Shown here in pieces: positions 1 to 5,506 of a stretch of DNA of 5,506 nt (position 1 is its first letter; each line of letters starts with the position of its first letter). Below the pieces are notes generated by a model that was given only the letters and a program-made list of their open reading frames with translations, did not search any database and was not told the origin of the DNA. This stretch comes from an uncultured Clostridia bacterium (GTDB taxonomy: Bacteria > Bacillota > Clostridia > Lachnospirales > Lachnospiraceae): NCBI GenBank assembly GCA_946614685.1, contig CAMOHF010000099.1, forward strand, positions 1 through 5,506. Reading direction: 5' to 3'. A program made the translations under genes and the position numbers.

Positions 1-1
1 C

Positions 2-1132
2 CAGATTGAGATCAACGAGAAAAAAGCCTACGCCGGCATGACCGAGAATACTTCCGTTCAAAAGAAAGAATCTTCGGATGCCTATAAGGAAGCAGTCAGC
101 AGAAGTAACCTGAATCCGAGATATACATTTGACACCTTTATCGTCGGTGACAGTAACCGTCATGCACATGCTACCTGCCTTGCGGTTGCGGATCTTCCCG
201 GACAGGATAACTTCAATCCCCTGTTTCTCTACGGAAATTCCGGACTCGGCAAGACACATCTCATGCAGTCGATCGCGCATTACATTCTCCAGAAGAACGA
301 GAACACCAATGTTCTTTACGTACCTGCCGAGACATTTATCATCGAGATCATCGACGCCATCAAGAATCATACAACCAACGTTTTCCGTGATAAATACAGA
401 AAAGTTGACGTACTTTTGATCGATGATGTGCAATCTCTTATTAATAAGGAAAGTACTCAGACAGAATTCTTCAATACTTTCAATGATCTGTACAACAATA
501 ACAAGCAGATCATCCTGTCTTCGGACCGTCCTCCCAAGGAATTAAAATCCCTGGATGAGCGTATCAAGTCCAGATTCGAGTGCGGCGTTCCCATCGATAT
601 CCATGAACCGGATTACGAAACCCGTATGGCTATTCTTCATAACAAGGCGGAACTTGATCATCTGACCAATATTCCCGAAGAGGTCTTTAACTACATTGCG
701 GAGAATGTCACCAACAATGTCCGTGAACTTGAGGGAGCTTTAAACAGACTGCGTGTCTTTTCTCTTACCGGAGATGAAATCACGCTGGATATGGCGATCA
801 CTGCCTTAAAAGACGTTGTCAACAAAGACAACATGATTGTCAACAATCCGGATCATATTGTGGACATCGTTTCCGATTACACTCACATTTCTGCGGATGA
901 TATTCGTTCCAGTAAGAGAAGTCAGGAGATTGCCACAGCCAGACAGATTGCCATGTACGCCATCCGAAAGAATACCTCTCTCGGCCTTCAGGCGACAGGA
1001 GATATCCTGGGCGGAAGAAATCATGCAACTGTCATAAGCGGTATCGAGAAAATCGAATCCATGATGAAGGAAGATCCTTCCTTTGCCAATTATATCGATA
1101 CTCTGATGAAGAAACTCAAACCTTCCACATAA
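2..1132 (+). CDS. dnaA: Chromosomal replication initiator DnaA, 5'-truncated by the window edge
   Basis: DnaA is the AAA+ ATPase that binds DnaA boxes at oriC, oligomerises as DnaA-ATP and melts the origin. The reading frame is open from base 2 with no stop before it, so the ATG at 38 is internal: roughly 70-90 N-terminal residues (domain I and part of linker II) lie outside. The AAA+ domain starts near LNPRYTFDTF (about base 107). Walker A is GNSGLGKTH (233-259), Walker B LLIDDVQ (413-433), sensor 1 ILSSDRPPKEL, the arginine finger sits in KSRF (Arg at 572-574) and sensor 2 in NVRELEGALNR. The C-terminal DNA-binding domain begins near base 854 and carries ARQIAMY and GGRNHATV (1010-1033). 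Oddities: the usual GGRDHTTV reads GGRNHATV, the usual RFEWG reads RFECG, and the usual DDIQF reads DDVQS. All catalytic ATPase motifs are intact, so a functional protein is expected. It ends at TAA 1130-1132 with no terminator behind it. Confidence 0.97.
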   Translation, partial: QIEINEKKAYAGMTENTSVQKKESSDAYKEAVSRSNLNPRYTFDTFIVGDSNRHAHATCLAVADLPGQDNFNPLFLYGNSGLGKTHLMQSIAHYILQKNENTNVLYVPAETFIIEIIDAIKNHTTNVFRDKYRKVDVLLIDDVQSLINKESTQTEFFNTFNDLYNNNKQIILSSDRPPKELKSLDERIKSRFECGVPIDIHEPDYETRMAILHNKAELDHLTNIPEEVFNYIAENVTNNVRELEGALNRLRVFSLTGDEITLDMAITALKDVVNKDNMIVNNPDHIVDIVSDYTHISADDIRSSKRSQEIATARQIAMYAIRKNTSLGLQATGDILGGRNHATVISGIEKIESMMKEDPSFANYIDTLMKKLKPST

Positions 1133-1208
1133 TTTGAACATAACTTTTTGGACTTACCACAAAAGTTTAACCAATTAGAATGTCAGGTTTTTCAAGGCTT
1201 TGGACCAC

Positions 1209-1217
1209 TTATTCACA
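1209..1217 (+). promoter_or_regulatory. DnaA box 1 (TTATTCACA)
   Basis: TTATTCACA differs from the consensus TTATCCACA only at position 5 (T for C). It points toward the AT-rich tract and is the upstream member of a head-to-tail pair, as in the basal unwinding module of B. subtilis. DnaA binding here is inferred from the match and the position. Confidence 0.75.
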
Positions 1218-1225
1218 AATCCACA
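1217..1225 (+). promoter_or_regulatory. DnaA box 2 (AAATCCACA), next to the trio element
   Basis: AAATCCACA keeps the invariant right half ATCCACA of the DnaA box but has AA in place of the first TT. It overlaps box 1 by one base, has the same orientation and lies four bases from the first DnaA-trio triplet. This is the position from which a DnaA filament is thought to be loaded onto single-stranded DNA in B. subtilis. It is weak as an isolated match; context raises confidence. Confidence 0.65.
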
Positions 1226-1229
1226 GCCC

Positions 1230-1247
1230 CTACTACTATAACTACTG
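1230..1247 (+). promoter_or_regulatory. DnaA-trio element
   Basis: After a GCCC spacer (1226-1229) the top strand reads CTA CTA CTA TAA CTA CTG in register. The complementary strand is therefore 3'-GAT GAT GAT ATT GAT GAC-5', which fits the DnaA-trio pattern described for bacterial origins (3'-[G/A]A[T/A]-5' repeats engaged by DnaA during strand opening). Three perfect triplets sit directly next to the box-proximal GC block; the fourth and sixth are imperfect. Orientation and distance to box 2 match the known architecture. Confidence 0.75.
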
Positions 1248-1254
1248 ATATATT
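1246..1254 (+). promoter_or_regulatory. Possible extended -10 promoter for dnaN
   Basis: TGATATATT matches an extended -10 element (TGnTATAAT) at all but one position and would start transcription near base 1261, about 30 bases before dnaN. No -35 hexamer is seen at the right distance (1226-1231 is GCCCCT). The site sits inside the unwinding tract, where AT-rich matches arise easily. dnaN may instead be transcribed only from the dnaA promoter. Confidence 0.3.
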
Positions 1255-1265
1255 TATTATTTAAA
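1248..1265. other. AT-rich DNA unwinding tract
   Basis: Bases 1248-1264 contain only A and T (ATATATTTATTATTTAA), the longest such run in the window, immediately beyond the DnaA trios. This is the expected site of initial strand separation. Low duplex stability is read directly from composition; the role is inferred from position. Confidence 0.7.
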
Positions 1266-1280
1266 CGCTCTGTGCGCGAA

Positions 1281-1285
1281 AGGAG
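1281..1285 (+). promoter_or_regulatory. Ribosome binding site of dnaN
   Basis: AGGAG lies six bases before the ATG at 1292 and fixes the dnaN start. No other start codon in this frame has a comparable site. Confidence 0.85.
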
Positions 1286-1291
1286 AACTCC

Positions 1292-2407
1292 ATGAAGATC
1301 AAGTGTCTGAAATCCAATCTTCAGTCAGCCTTAAACATTGCATCAAAAGCAGTATCATCCAAAACCAATATGCCGATTTTGGAATGTATCATGATAGAAG
1401 TCTATGCAGACAGCATCAAGCTTGTTGCCAACGACTTAGAACTCGGTATTGAAACCGTCTTAGAAGGTGAAGTGATCGAGATGGGTCGCATCGCAATCGA
1501 AGCCAAGATCTTTATGGACATCGTAAGAAAGATGCCGGACAGCGAAATCTACATCGAGACCACATCCGATTACAAGACCATCATTCGCTGCGAGAAGTCA
1601 AAGTTTACCATCGCCTCCAGATCCGGTGACGACTTTACGGAGCTTCCCGAAATTGAAAAAGAAAAGAGCATCACGGTATCACAGTTTACTTTAAGAGAGA
1701 TTATCAGAGAGACCATCTTCTCAATTTCGGATAATGAAAACAACCGTATGATGACAGGTGAACTCTTCCAGGTGAAGGACGGCATGCTTACCGTCATATC
1801 ATTGGACGGATTCAGAATTTCCCTTCGCAATGTCAAGATCAACGACAGCACGGAGGAAATCAAGGCGATCGTTCCCGGAAAGACTCTGACGGATCTTTCG
1901 AAAATCATCAGTGGAGGAGTGGACGATCAGGTAGTGATCTACTTCACGGACAGACACATTCTCTTTGAGTTCGAGAATACACTGGTAGTCAGCAGACTGA
2001 TCGAAGGTGATTATTTCAATATTGCGCAGATGTTCAACATCACACACGAAACCGTGATCACCTGCCGCAACAAAGAGCTGCTTGACTGTATCGACAGAGC
2101 GTCTCTTCTGATCAAGGAGTCTGACAAGAAGCCCATCATCATGTCAGCCAAGGATGACAACACCATGTACTTGAAGTGTGATACCATGATGGGATCCATG
2201 AATGAAGAATTAGAGATTGCCAAGCAGGGCAAAGAGATCATTATCGGATTTAATCCTCATTTTTTAATGGACATCATGCGTGTCATCGAAGATGAGGAGA
2301 TCAAACTTTACATGAAGGATTCCAAGTCACCCTGTATCATCAAGGATGACGAAGGAAAGTATGTATATGTGGTATCTCCGGTGAATATCAACGCGGGAGC
2401 ATACTAG
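1292..2407 (+). CDS. dnaN: DNA polymerase III beta subunit (sliding clamp)
   Basis: DnaN forms the ring-shaped homodimer that encircles DNA and tethers the replicative polymerase, and serves as a docking platform for repair and regulatory proteins. At 371 residues it has the normal family length, with three clamp-fold domains of about 120 residues. Family-typical stretches are the N-terminal LQSALNIASKAVSSKTNMPIL, DDFTELPEIE, NNRMMTGELF, ISLDGFRISLR (cleft region, residues about 169-179), VPGKTLTDLSKI, SRLIEGDYFN and the C-terminal YVVSPVNI. The start is supported by AGGAG six bases upstream. The clamp-motif cleft normally ends in a hydrophobic residue plus Pro (Met362-Pro363 in E. coli); here residue 362 is Ser, followed by Pro363-Val364-Asn365. 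A short tail (NAGAY) follows. It lies nine bases before yaaA, so the two are probably co-transcribed. Confidence 0.98.
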   Translation: MKIKCLKSNLQSALNIASKAVSSKTNMPILECIMIEVYADSIKLVANDLELGIETVLEGEVIEMGRIAIEAKIFMDIVRKMPDSEIYIETTSDYKTIIRCEKSKFTIASRSGDDFTELPEIEKEKSITVSQFTLREIIRETIFSISDNENNRMMTGELFQVKDGMLTVISLDGFRISLRNVKINDSTEEIKAIVPGKTLTDLSKIISGGVDDQVVIYFTDRHILFEFENTLVVSRLIEGDYFNIAQMFNITHETVITCRNKELLDCIDRASLLIKESDKKPIIMSAKDDNTMYLKCDTMMGSMNEELEIAKQGKEIIIGFNPHFLMDIMRVIEDEEIKLYMKDSKSPCIIKDDEGKYVYVVSPVNINAGAY

Positions 2408-2410
2408 GAA
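2406..2410 (+). promoter_or_regulatory. Ribosome binding site of yaaA overlapping the dnaN stop
   Basis: AGGAA begins inside the dnaN TAG stop codon (2405-2407) and lies six bases before the yaaA ATG at 2417. Ribosomes finishing dnaN would cover this site, suggesting coupled translation. Confidence 0.6.
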
Positions 2411-2416
2411 ACGTCT

Positions 2417-2632
2417 ATGCATATTTTAAAGATCAGAGAAGGCGAAGAATTCATCAAGCTGGGTCAGGCCTTAAAGGCAACAGGTCTTGTAGACAGCGGC
2501 GTCGATGCCAAGGATGTCATCACACAGGGACTTGTGGTGGTGAACGGAGAGATTGAAAACAGAAGAGGCAGAAAACTCTACGACGGCGACGAAGTTGAAT
2601 TCGACGATGACAAAATCAGCATCCAGAGATAG
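2417..2632 (+). CDS. yaaA: YaaA/RlbA-type S4-domain RNA-binding protein
   Basis: A 71-residue protein that consists almost only of an S4 RNA-binding domain. The recognisable core is FIKLGQALKATGLVDSG (residues about 12-28), AKDVITQGLVVVNGE and RRGRKLYDGDEVEF, which matches the YaaA family (E. coli YbcJ is related) encoded between dnaN and recF in many Firmicutes. The S4 fold typically binds structured RNA, often rRNA, so a role linked to the ribosome or RNA is likely, but the exact function is not settled. The charged surface is visible: basic RRGRK followed by an acidic DGDEVEFDDD stretch near the C-terminus. No signal peptide or membrane segment is present. It ends two bases before recF. 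Confidence 0.93.
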   Translation: MHILKIREGEEFIKLGQALKATGLVDSGVDAKDVITQGLVVVNGEIENRRGRKLYDGDEVEFDDDKISIQR

Positions 2633-2634
2633 GT

Positions 2635-3729
2635 ATGTACATAGAGAATCTGGCACTCAACCACTTCAGAAATTATGAGACGGCGGAGATCGGTTTTTCA
2701 AAGGGTATCAACATCCTCTACGGAGACAATGCCCAGGGAAAGACCAACATCTTAGAGGCAATCTACATGCTTGCCACAACCAAGTCTCACAGAGGCAATC
2801 ACGATAAGGAGATCATCTCCTTCGGTGAGGATGAAGGTCATATCAGGGGACAGATCGTGCGAAACGATATCTCCCATCGCATTGATATGCATCTTCGAAA
2901 ACAAAAGAGCAAGGGGATTGCCGTGGATATGGTACCCCTTAAGAAAAGTGCGGATCTCTTCGGACTCATGAACATCATCCTGTTTTCACCCGAAGATCTG
3001 TCCATCATCAAGAACGGTCCCTCGGATCGGCGCAGATTTATGGATATGGAACTGTGCCAGTTAAGTAGGATCTACTACAGTGATCTCTCGGGATACAACA
3101 GAGTTTTATATCAGCGAAACAATCTGCTGAAGCAGATTTCATATAACAGCAAGCAGCTTGATACCCTGCCCGTATGGGATATGCAGCTTACGGAATACGG
3201 CAAAAAGGTGATCAAAGAAAGAGAAAAATTCATCTCGCTGCTTAACGATATTCTTCCGGACATCCACGGAAAACTCACGGAAGGTAAGGAGAATCTCAAG
3301 GTTCGCTATGTAAAAAGCGCAGATCTTGACACTTACGAAACAGAACTTGATGAGAAGAGAGATTCGGATATCCGATATCAGACCACACAGATCGGACCGC
3401 ACAGGGACGATATGGAATTTGTCATTGATGATATGGATGTCAAAAAATACGGATCCCAGGGACAGCAAAGAACCGTGGCTTTATCCCTGAAACTTGCCGA
3501 GATCGAGCTGGTAAGAAGGACCATCGACGAGGAGCCGGTACTGCTTCTTGACGATGTCATGTCCGAGCTTGACGCGGGAAGAAGAGATGCACTTCTTGCA
3601 TCCATCAAAGATACGCAGACGATCATTACCTGTACAGGGTATGATGATTTTATCAAGGAGCGTTTGTCTGTAGATCGTATCTACAGAGTACGTTCCGGAA
3701 CAATAGACATAGAAAACGCATTGTTCTAG
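2635..3729 (+). CDS. recF: DNA replication and repair protein RecF
   Basis: RecF is an SMC/ABC-like ATPase that acts with RecO and RecR to place RecA on gapped DNA and protect stalled forks. At 364 residues it has normal family length. Typical motifs appear in order: N-terminal LALNHFRNYE, Walker A GDNAQGKTN (residues 30-38), LFSPEDLSIIKNGPSDRRRFMD (about 114-135), the ABC signature YGSQGQQRT (272-280) and Walker B LLLDDVMSELD (303-313) with its D-loop. Its ATG lies two bases after the yaaA stop and is preceded only by a weak purine-rich stretch (GAGATAGG), so translation is probably coupled to yaaA and expression modest. The last 65 bases carry several inverted repeats that precede the gyrB start. 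No truncation or frameshift is seen. Confidence 0.98.
   Translation: MYIENLALNHFRNYETAEIGFSKGINILYGDNAQGKTNILEAIYMLATTKSHRGNHDKEIISFGEDEGHIRGQIVRNDISHRIDMHLRKQKSKGIAVDMVPLKKSADLFGLMNIILFSPEDLSIIKNGPSDRRRFMDMELCQLSRIYYSDLSGYNRVLYQRNNLLKQISYNSKQLDTLPVWDMQLTEYGKKVIKEREKFISLLNDILPDIHGKLTEGKENLKVRYVKSADLDTYETELDEKRDSDIRYQTTQIGPHRDDMEFVIDDMDVKKYGSQGQQRTVALSLKLAEIELVRRTIDEEPVLLLDDVMSELDAGRRDALLASIKDTQTIITCTGYDDFIKERLSVDRIYRVRSGTIDIENALF
3667..3687. repeat. Perfect 9-bp inverted repeat at the 3' end of recF
   Basis: TCTGTAGAT (3667-3675) and ATCTACAGA (3679-3687) are exact reverse complements separated by CGT. In RNA this could form a 9-bp hairpin with a three-base loop, about 55 bases before the gyrB start. 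No U-tract follows, so it is not an intrinsic terminator. It lies in recF codons (SVDRIYR), so chance is possible; function is unproven. Confidence 0.6.
3692..3726. repeat. Overlapping palindrome and inverted repeat upstream of gyrB
   Basis: GTTCCGGAAC (3692-3701) is a perfect 10-bp palindrome. Its right part is also the left arm of a second dyad: GAACAAT (3698-3704) pairs exactly with ATTGTTC (3720-3726) across a 15-base loop. The two pairings use the same GAAC and exclude each other. The second arm ends six bases before the gyrB Shine-Dalgarno sequence. A DNA operator or an RNA structure are both conceivable; neither is shown. Confidence 0.45.
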
Positions 3730-3731
3730 TT

Positions 3732-3737
3732 AGGAGG
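3732..3737 (+). promoter_or_regulatory. Strong ribosome binding site of gyrB
   Basis: AGGAGG is a full Shine-Dalgarno core four bases before the ATG at 3742. It is the strongest site in the window, in contrast with the weak recF site, which suggests gyrB is translated more than recF from the same message. Confidence 0.85.
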
Positions 3738-3741
3738 AAAT

Positions 3742-5506
3742 ATGTCCGAAAACACAGTTCAGGATTACGGAGCAGATCAAATCCAAATATTAGAGGGGTT
3801 GGAGGCTGTCAGAAAGAGACCCGGTATGTACATCGGAAGTACTTCGACAAGAGGCCTTCATCACCTGGTTTACGAGATCGTGGACAACGCCGTGGATGAG
3901 GCACTTGCCGGATTCTGCGACCACATCGAGGTATACATCAACGGAGATAATTCCATAACGGTTATCGATAACGGACGTGGTATTCCCACAGGAATACACG
4001 AAAAAGCAGGCATTCCTGCGGTAGAGGTCGTATTCACGATTCTGCATGCCGGCGGTAAGTTCGGCGGTGGAGGATACAAGGTATCCGGCGGACTTCACGG
4101 CGTAGGCGCCTCTGTTGTAAACGCACTTTCCAACTGGCTGGAGGTTGAAATCTCCCGTGACGGAAAGGTATACAGACAGCGCTACGAGAGAGGGCACGTC
4201 GTATACAAGTTAAAAGAGGTCGGCAAGTCCGATCACACCGGCACCAAGGTTACATTTATGCCGGATGATACCATCTTTGATGATGTGATCTTTGACTATG
4301 ACGTCCTCCGAAGAAGACTTCGTGAGATGGCGTTTCTTACCAAGGGACTTCGCATCTGTCTTGAGGACAAGAGGAGCGAGGAGCCAAAGAGAGAGGAATT
4401 CCACTACGAGGGAGGAATCATTGAGTTTGTAAAATACATCAATCGTCATAAGAATGTGCTGTACGATAAAGTCATCTATTGTGAGGGTATGAAGGATGAT
4501 ATTTATGTGGAAGTCGCTATGCAGCACAACGACTCCTACAATGAGGCAACCTTAAGCTTCGTTAACAACATCAATACTCCGGAAGGCGGTATGCATTTGA
4601 CGGGCTTTAAGTCTGCCATCACTAAGATTTTCAACGATTACGCACGTACCAATAAGCTGCTTCGCGAGAAGGAGGAGAATCTTTCCGGAGATGATCTTCG
4701 TGAGGGACTCACCGCCATCGTATCCATCAAGATTCCCGAGCCGCAGTTCGAGGGTCAGACCAAGCAGAAGCTGGGTAACGCAGAAGCAAGAACCGCAGTG
4801 GAAAGCCTTGTATCCGAGAAGCTTACCTACTTCCTGGAGCAGAATCCTCAGGTAGCGAAGGCAATCGTCGGCAAGGCGGTTGTGGCACAGCGTGCGAGAA
4901 TGGCAGCGAGAAAAGCAAGGGATGTGGCAAGAAAGTCCACCCTTGAAAGCAACATGGCTCTTCCCGGAAAGCTGGCAGACTGTTCGGATACGGATCCCAA
5001 GAAATGTGAGATCTACATCGTGGAGGGCGATTCCGCGGGTGGATCCGCCAAGACGGCCCGTTCCCGTGCAACCCAGGCAATCCTGCCCCTCCGCGGTAAG
5101 ATCCTGAATGTCGAGAAAGCCAGAATCGACAAGATTTTAGGCAATAAAGAGATCCAGGCGATGATCACGGCCTTCGGTACCGGCATCAAGGATAACTTCA
5201 ACATCGAGAAGCTTCGCTATGACAAGATCATTATCATGACGGATGCCGACGTCGACGGTGCGCATATCGCAACGTTGATGCTTACCTTCTTCTTCCGCTT
5301 TATGCCGGAGCTCATCCGTCAGGGACATGTGTACCTTGCACAGCCCCCTCTTTACAAACTTGAGAAGAACAAGAAGATCTGGTATGCCTACAGCGATGAT
5401 GAGCTTGCCAAGATCATCGATGAAGTCGGCAGAGATCAGAACAACAAGATTCAGCGTTACAAAGGTCTTGGAGAGATGGATGCGGAGCAGCTTTGGGATA
5501 CCACCA
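3742..5506 (+). CDS. gyrB: DNA gyrase subunit B, 3'-truncated by the window edge
   Basis: GyrB is the ATPase subunit of gyrase (GyrA2GyrB2), which introduces negative supercoils and relieves torsion ahead of the fork. The frame is open from ATG 3742 to the right edge (588 codons); about 50 residues of the usual 635-640 are missing. The GHKL ATPase shows [10 protein letters not shown] (Glu45 as the likely catalytic base, Asn49 for Mg2+), VIDNGRGIP (Asp76, the position that hydrogen-bonds ATP adenine and aminocoumarins), [15 protein letters not shown] (116-130) and QTKQKLGN with the transducer Lys341. The TOPRIM domain shows [10 protein letters not shown] (Glu428) and TDADVDGAH (Asp501, Asp503, Asp505). 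The quinolone-relevant positions read Asp430 and Arg451 (E. coli 426 and 447), which look wild type for Gram-positives. The C-terminal [17 protein letters not shown] motif is just reached. The start follows a strong AGGAGG, 12 bases after recF. Confidence 0.98.
   Translation, partial: MSENTVQDYGADQIQILEGLEAVRKRPGMYIGSTSTRGLHHLVYEIVDNAVDEALAGFCDHIEVYINGDNSITVIDNGRGIPTGIHEKAGIPAVEVVFTILHAGGKFGGGGYKVSGGLHGVGASVVNALSNWLEVEISRDGKVYRQRYERGHVVYKLKEVGKSDHTGTKVTFMPDDTIFDDVIFDYDVLRRRLREMAFLTKGLRICLEDKRSEEPKREEFHYEGGIIEFVKYINRHKNVLYDKVIYCEGMKDDIYVEVAMQHNDSYNEATLSFVNNINTPEGGMHLTGFKSAITKIFNDYARTNKLLREKEENLSGDDLREGLTAIVSIKIPEPQFEGQTKQKLGNAEARTAVESLVSEKLTYFLEQNPQVAKAIVGKAVVAQRARMAARKARDVARKSTLESNMALPGKLADCSDTDPKKCEIYIVEGDSAGGSAKTARSRATQAILPLRGKILNVEKARIDKILGNKEIQAMITAFGTGIKDNFNIEKLRYDKIIIMTDADVDGAHIATLMLTFFFRFMPELIRQGHVYLAQPPLYKLEKNKKIWYAYSDDELAKIIDEVGRDQNNKIQRYKGLGEMDAEQLWDTT

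Larger units (their letters stand above)
1133..1291. other. oriC: Origin of replication region (oriC, unwinding half) between dnaA and dnaN
   Basis: This 159-base gap is the only sizeable non-coding stretch in the window and lies where Firmicutes such as Bacillus subtilis place the DNA unwinding element. Reading left to right it holds a TTTGGAC-containing degenerate repeat (1147-1163), a second copy at 1199-1219 that includes a DnaA-box-like site, an overlapping second box, a short GC block (1226-1229), DnaA-trio triplets (1230-1247), an AT-only tract (1248-1264) and the dnaN ribosome binding site. No coding potential is seen. The rest of a bipartite origin, a DnaA-box cluster upstream of dnaA, would lie before the window. 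The assignment rests on gene context plus the ordered box–GC–trio–AT arrangement; experimental origin activity is inferred. Confidence 0.85.

Noticed and set aside
859..867. DnaA-box-like TGTGGACAT on the minus strand inside dnaA
   Set aside because: Two mismatches to the box, isolated, and explained by the codons for Val-Asp-Ile.
806..1141. 111-codon open frame on the minus strand opposite the end of dnaA
   Set aside because: It runs antisense to the DnaA DNA-binding domain, which is clearly the coding frame.
1133..1200. Possible terminator after dnaA
   Set aside because: No GC-rich stem followed by a T-run is present; the T-runs at 1145-1149 and 1188-1192 have no hairpin in front of them.
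1281..1291. Possible hairpin GGAG-AA-CTCC hiding the dnaN ribosome binding site
   Set aside because: The two-base loop is too small for this stem, and the three-bp version with a four-base loop would be very weak.
3980..3997. 7-bp inverted repeat GTATTCC-CACA-GGAATAC in gyrB
   Set aside because: It lies in the strongly conserved GRGIP region of the ATPase, and a 7-bp dyad with a short loop is expected about twice by chance in a window of this size.
3790..4197. 135-codon open frame on the minus strand opposite gyrB
   Set aside because: It is antisense to the conserved GyrB ATPase domain, and its protein shows no recognisable features.

Overview
This is a textbook replication-origin (oriC) neighbourhood of a Firmicute. 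Five genes lie in tandem on the + strand in the order dnaA (3' part) – dnaN – yaaA (S4 domain) – recF – gyrB (5' part). The moderate base composition, the clamp, RecF and GyrB sequence style (for example TARSRATQ after the Gyr[11 protein letters not shown] motif) and the gene order point to Clostridia, most likely Lachnospiraceae. The family-level placement is from memory of such proteins, not from a search.

Layout. Bases 2-1132 encode DnaA from the end of its linker through the AAA+ and DNA-binding domains; its N-terminus lies before the window. Bases 1133-1291 are the only long non-coding gap (159 bases). They look like the unwinding half of oriC: two head-to-tail DnaA-box-like 9-mers, a GCCC spacer, a run of DnaA-trio triplets and an AT-rich tract, followed by the dnaN ribosome binding site. 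Then dnaN (1292-2407), yaaA (2417-2632), recF (2635-3729) and gyrB (3742 to beyond the right edge) follow with gaps of 9, 2 and 12 bases. That packing implies one co-transcribed, partly translationally coupled operon. No terminator is visible between any of the genes.

How the genes work together. DnaA binds and melts oriC. DnaN is the clamp that tethers the replicase and can stimulate DnaA inactivation. YaaA is a small RNA-binding-fold protein always found here but poorly understood. RecF helps load RecA at gaps, and GyrB is the ATPase half of gyrase, which removes positive supercoils ahead of the fork.

No new system (defence, mobile element, CRISPR, RNA gene) is present. The points worth a second look are the compact origin module, non-standard residues in the DnaA helix that reads the DnaA box together with non-consensus boxes, a serine in the clamp's protein-binding cleft, and a cluster of inverted repeats at the 3' end of recF just before the gyrB ribosome binding site.
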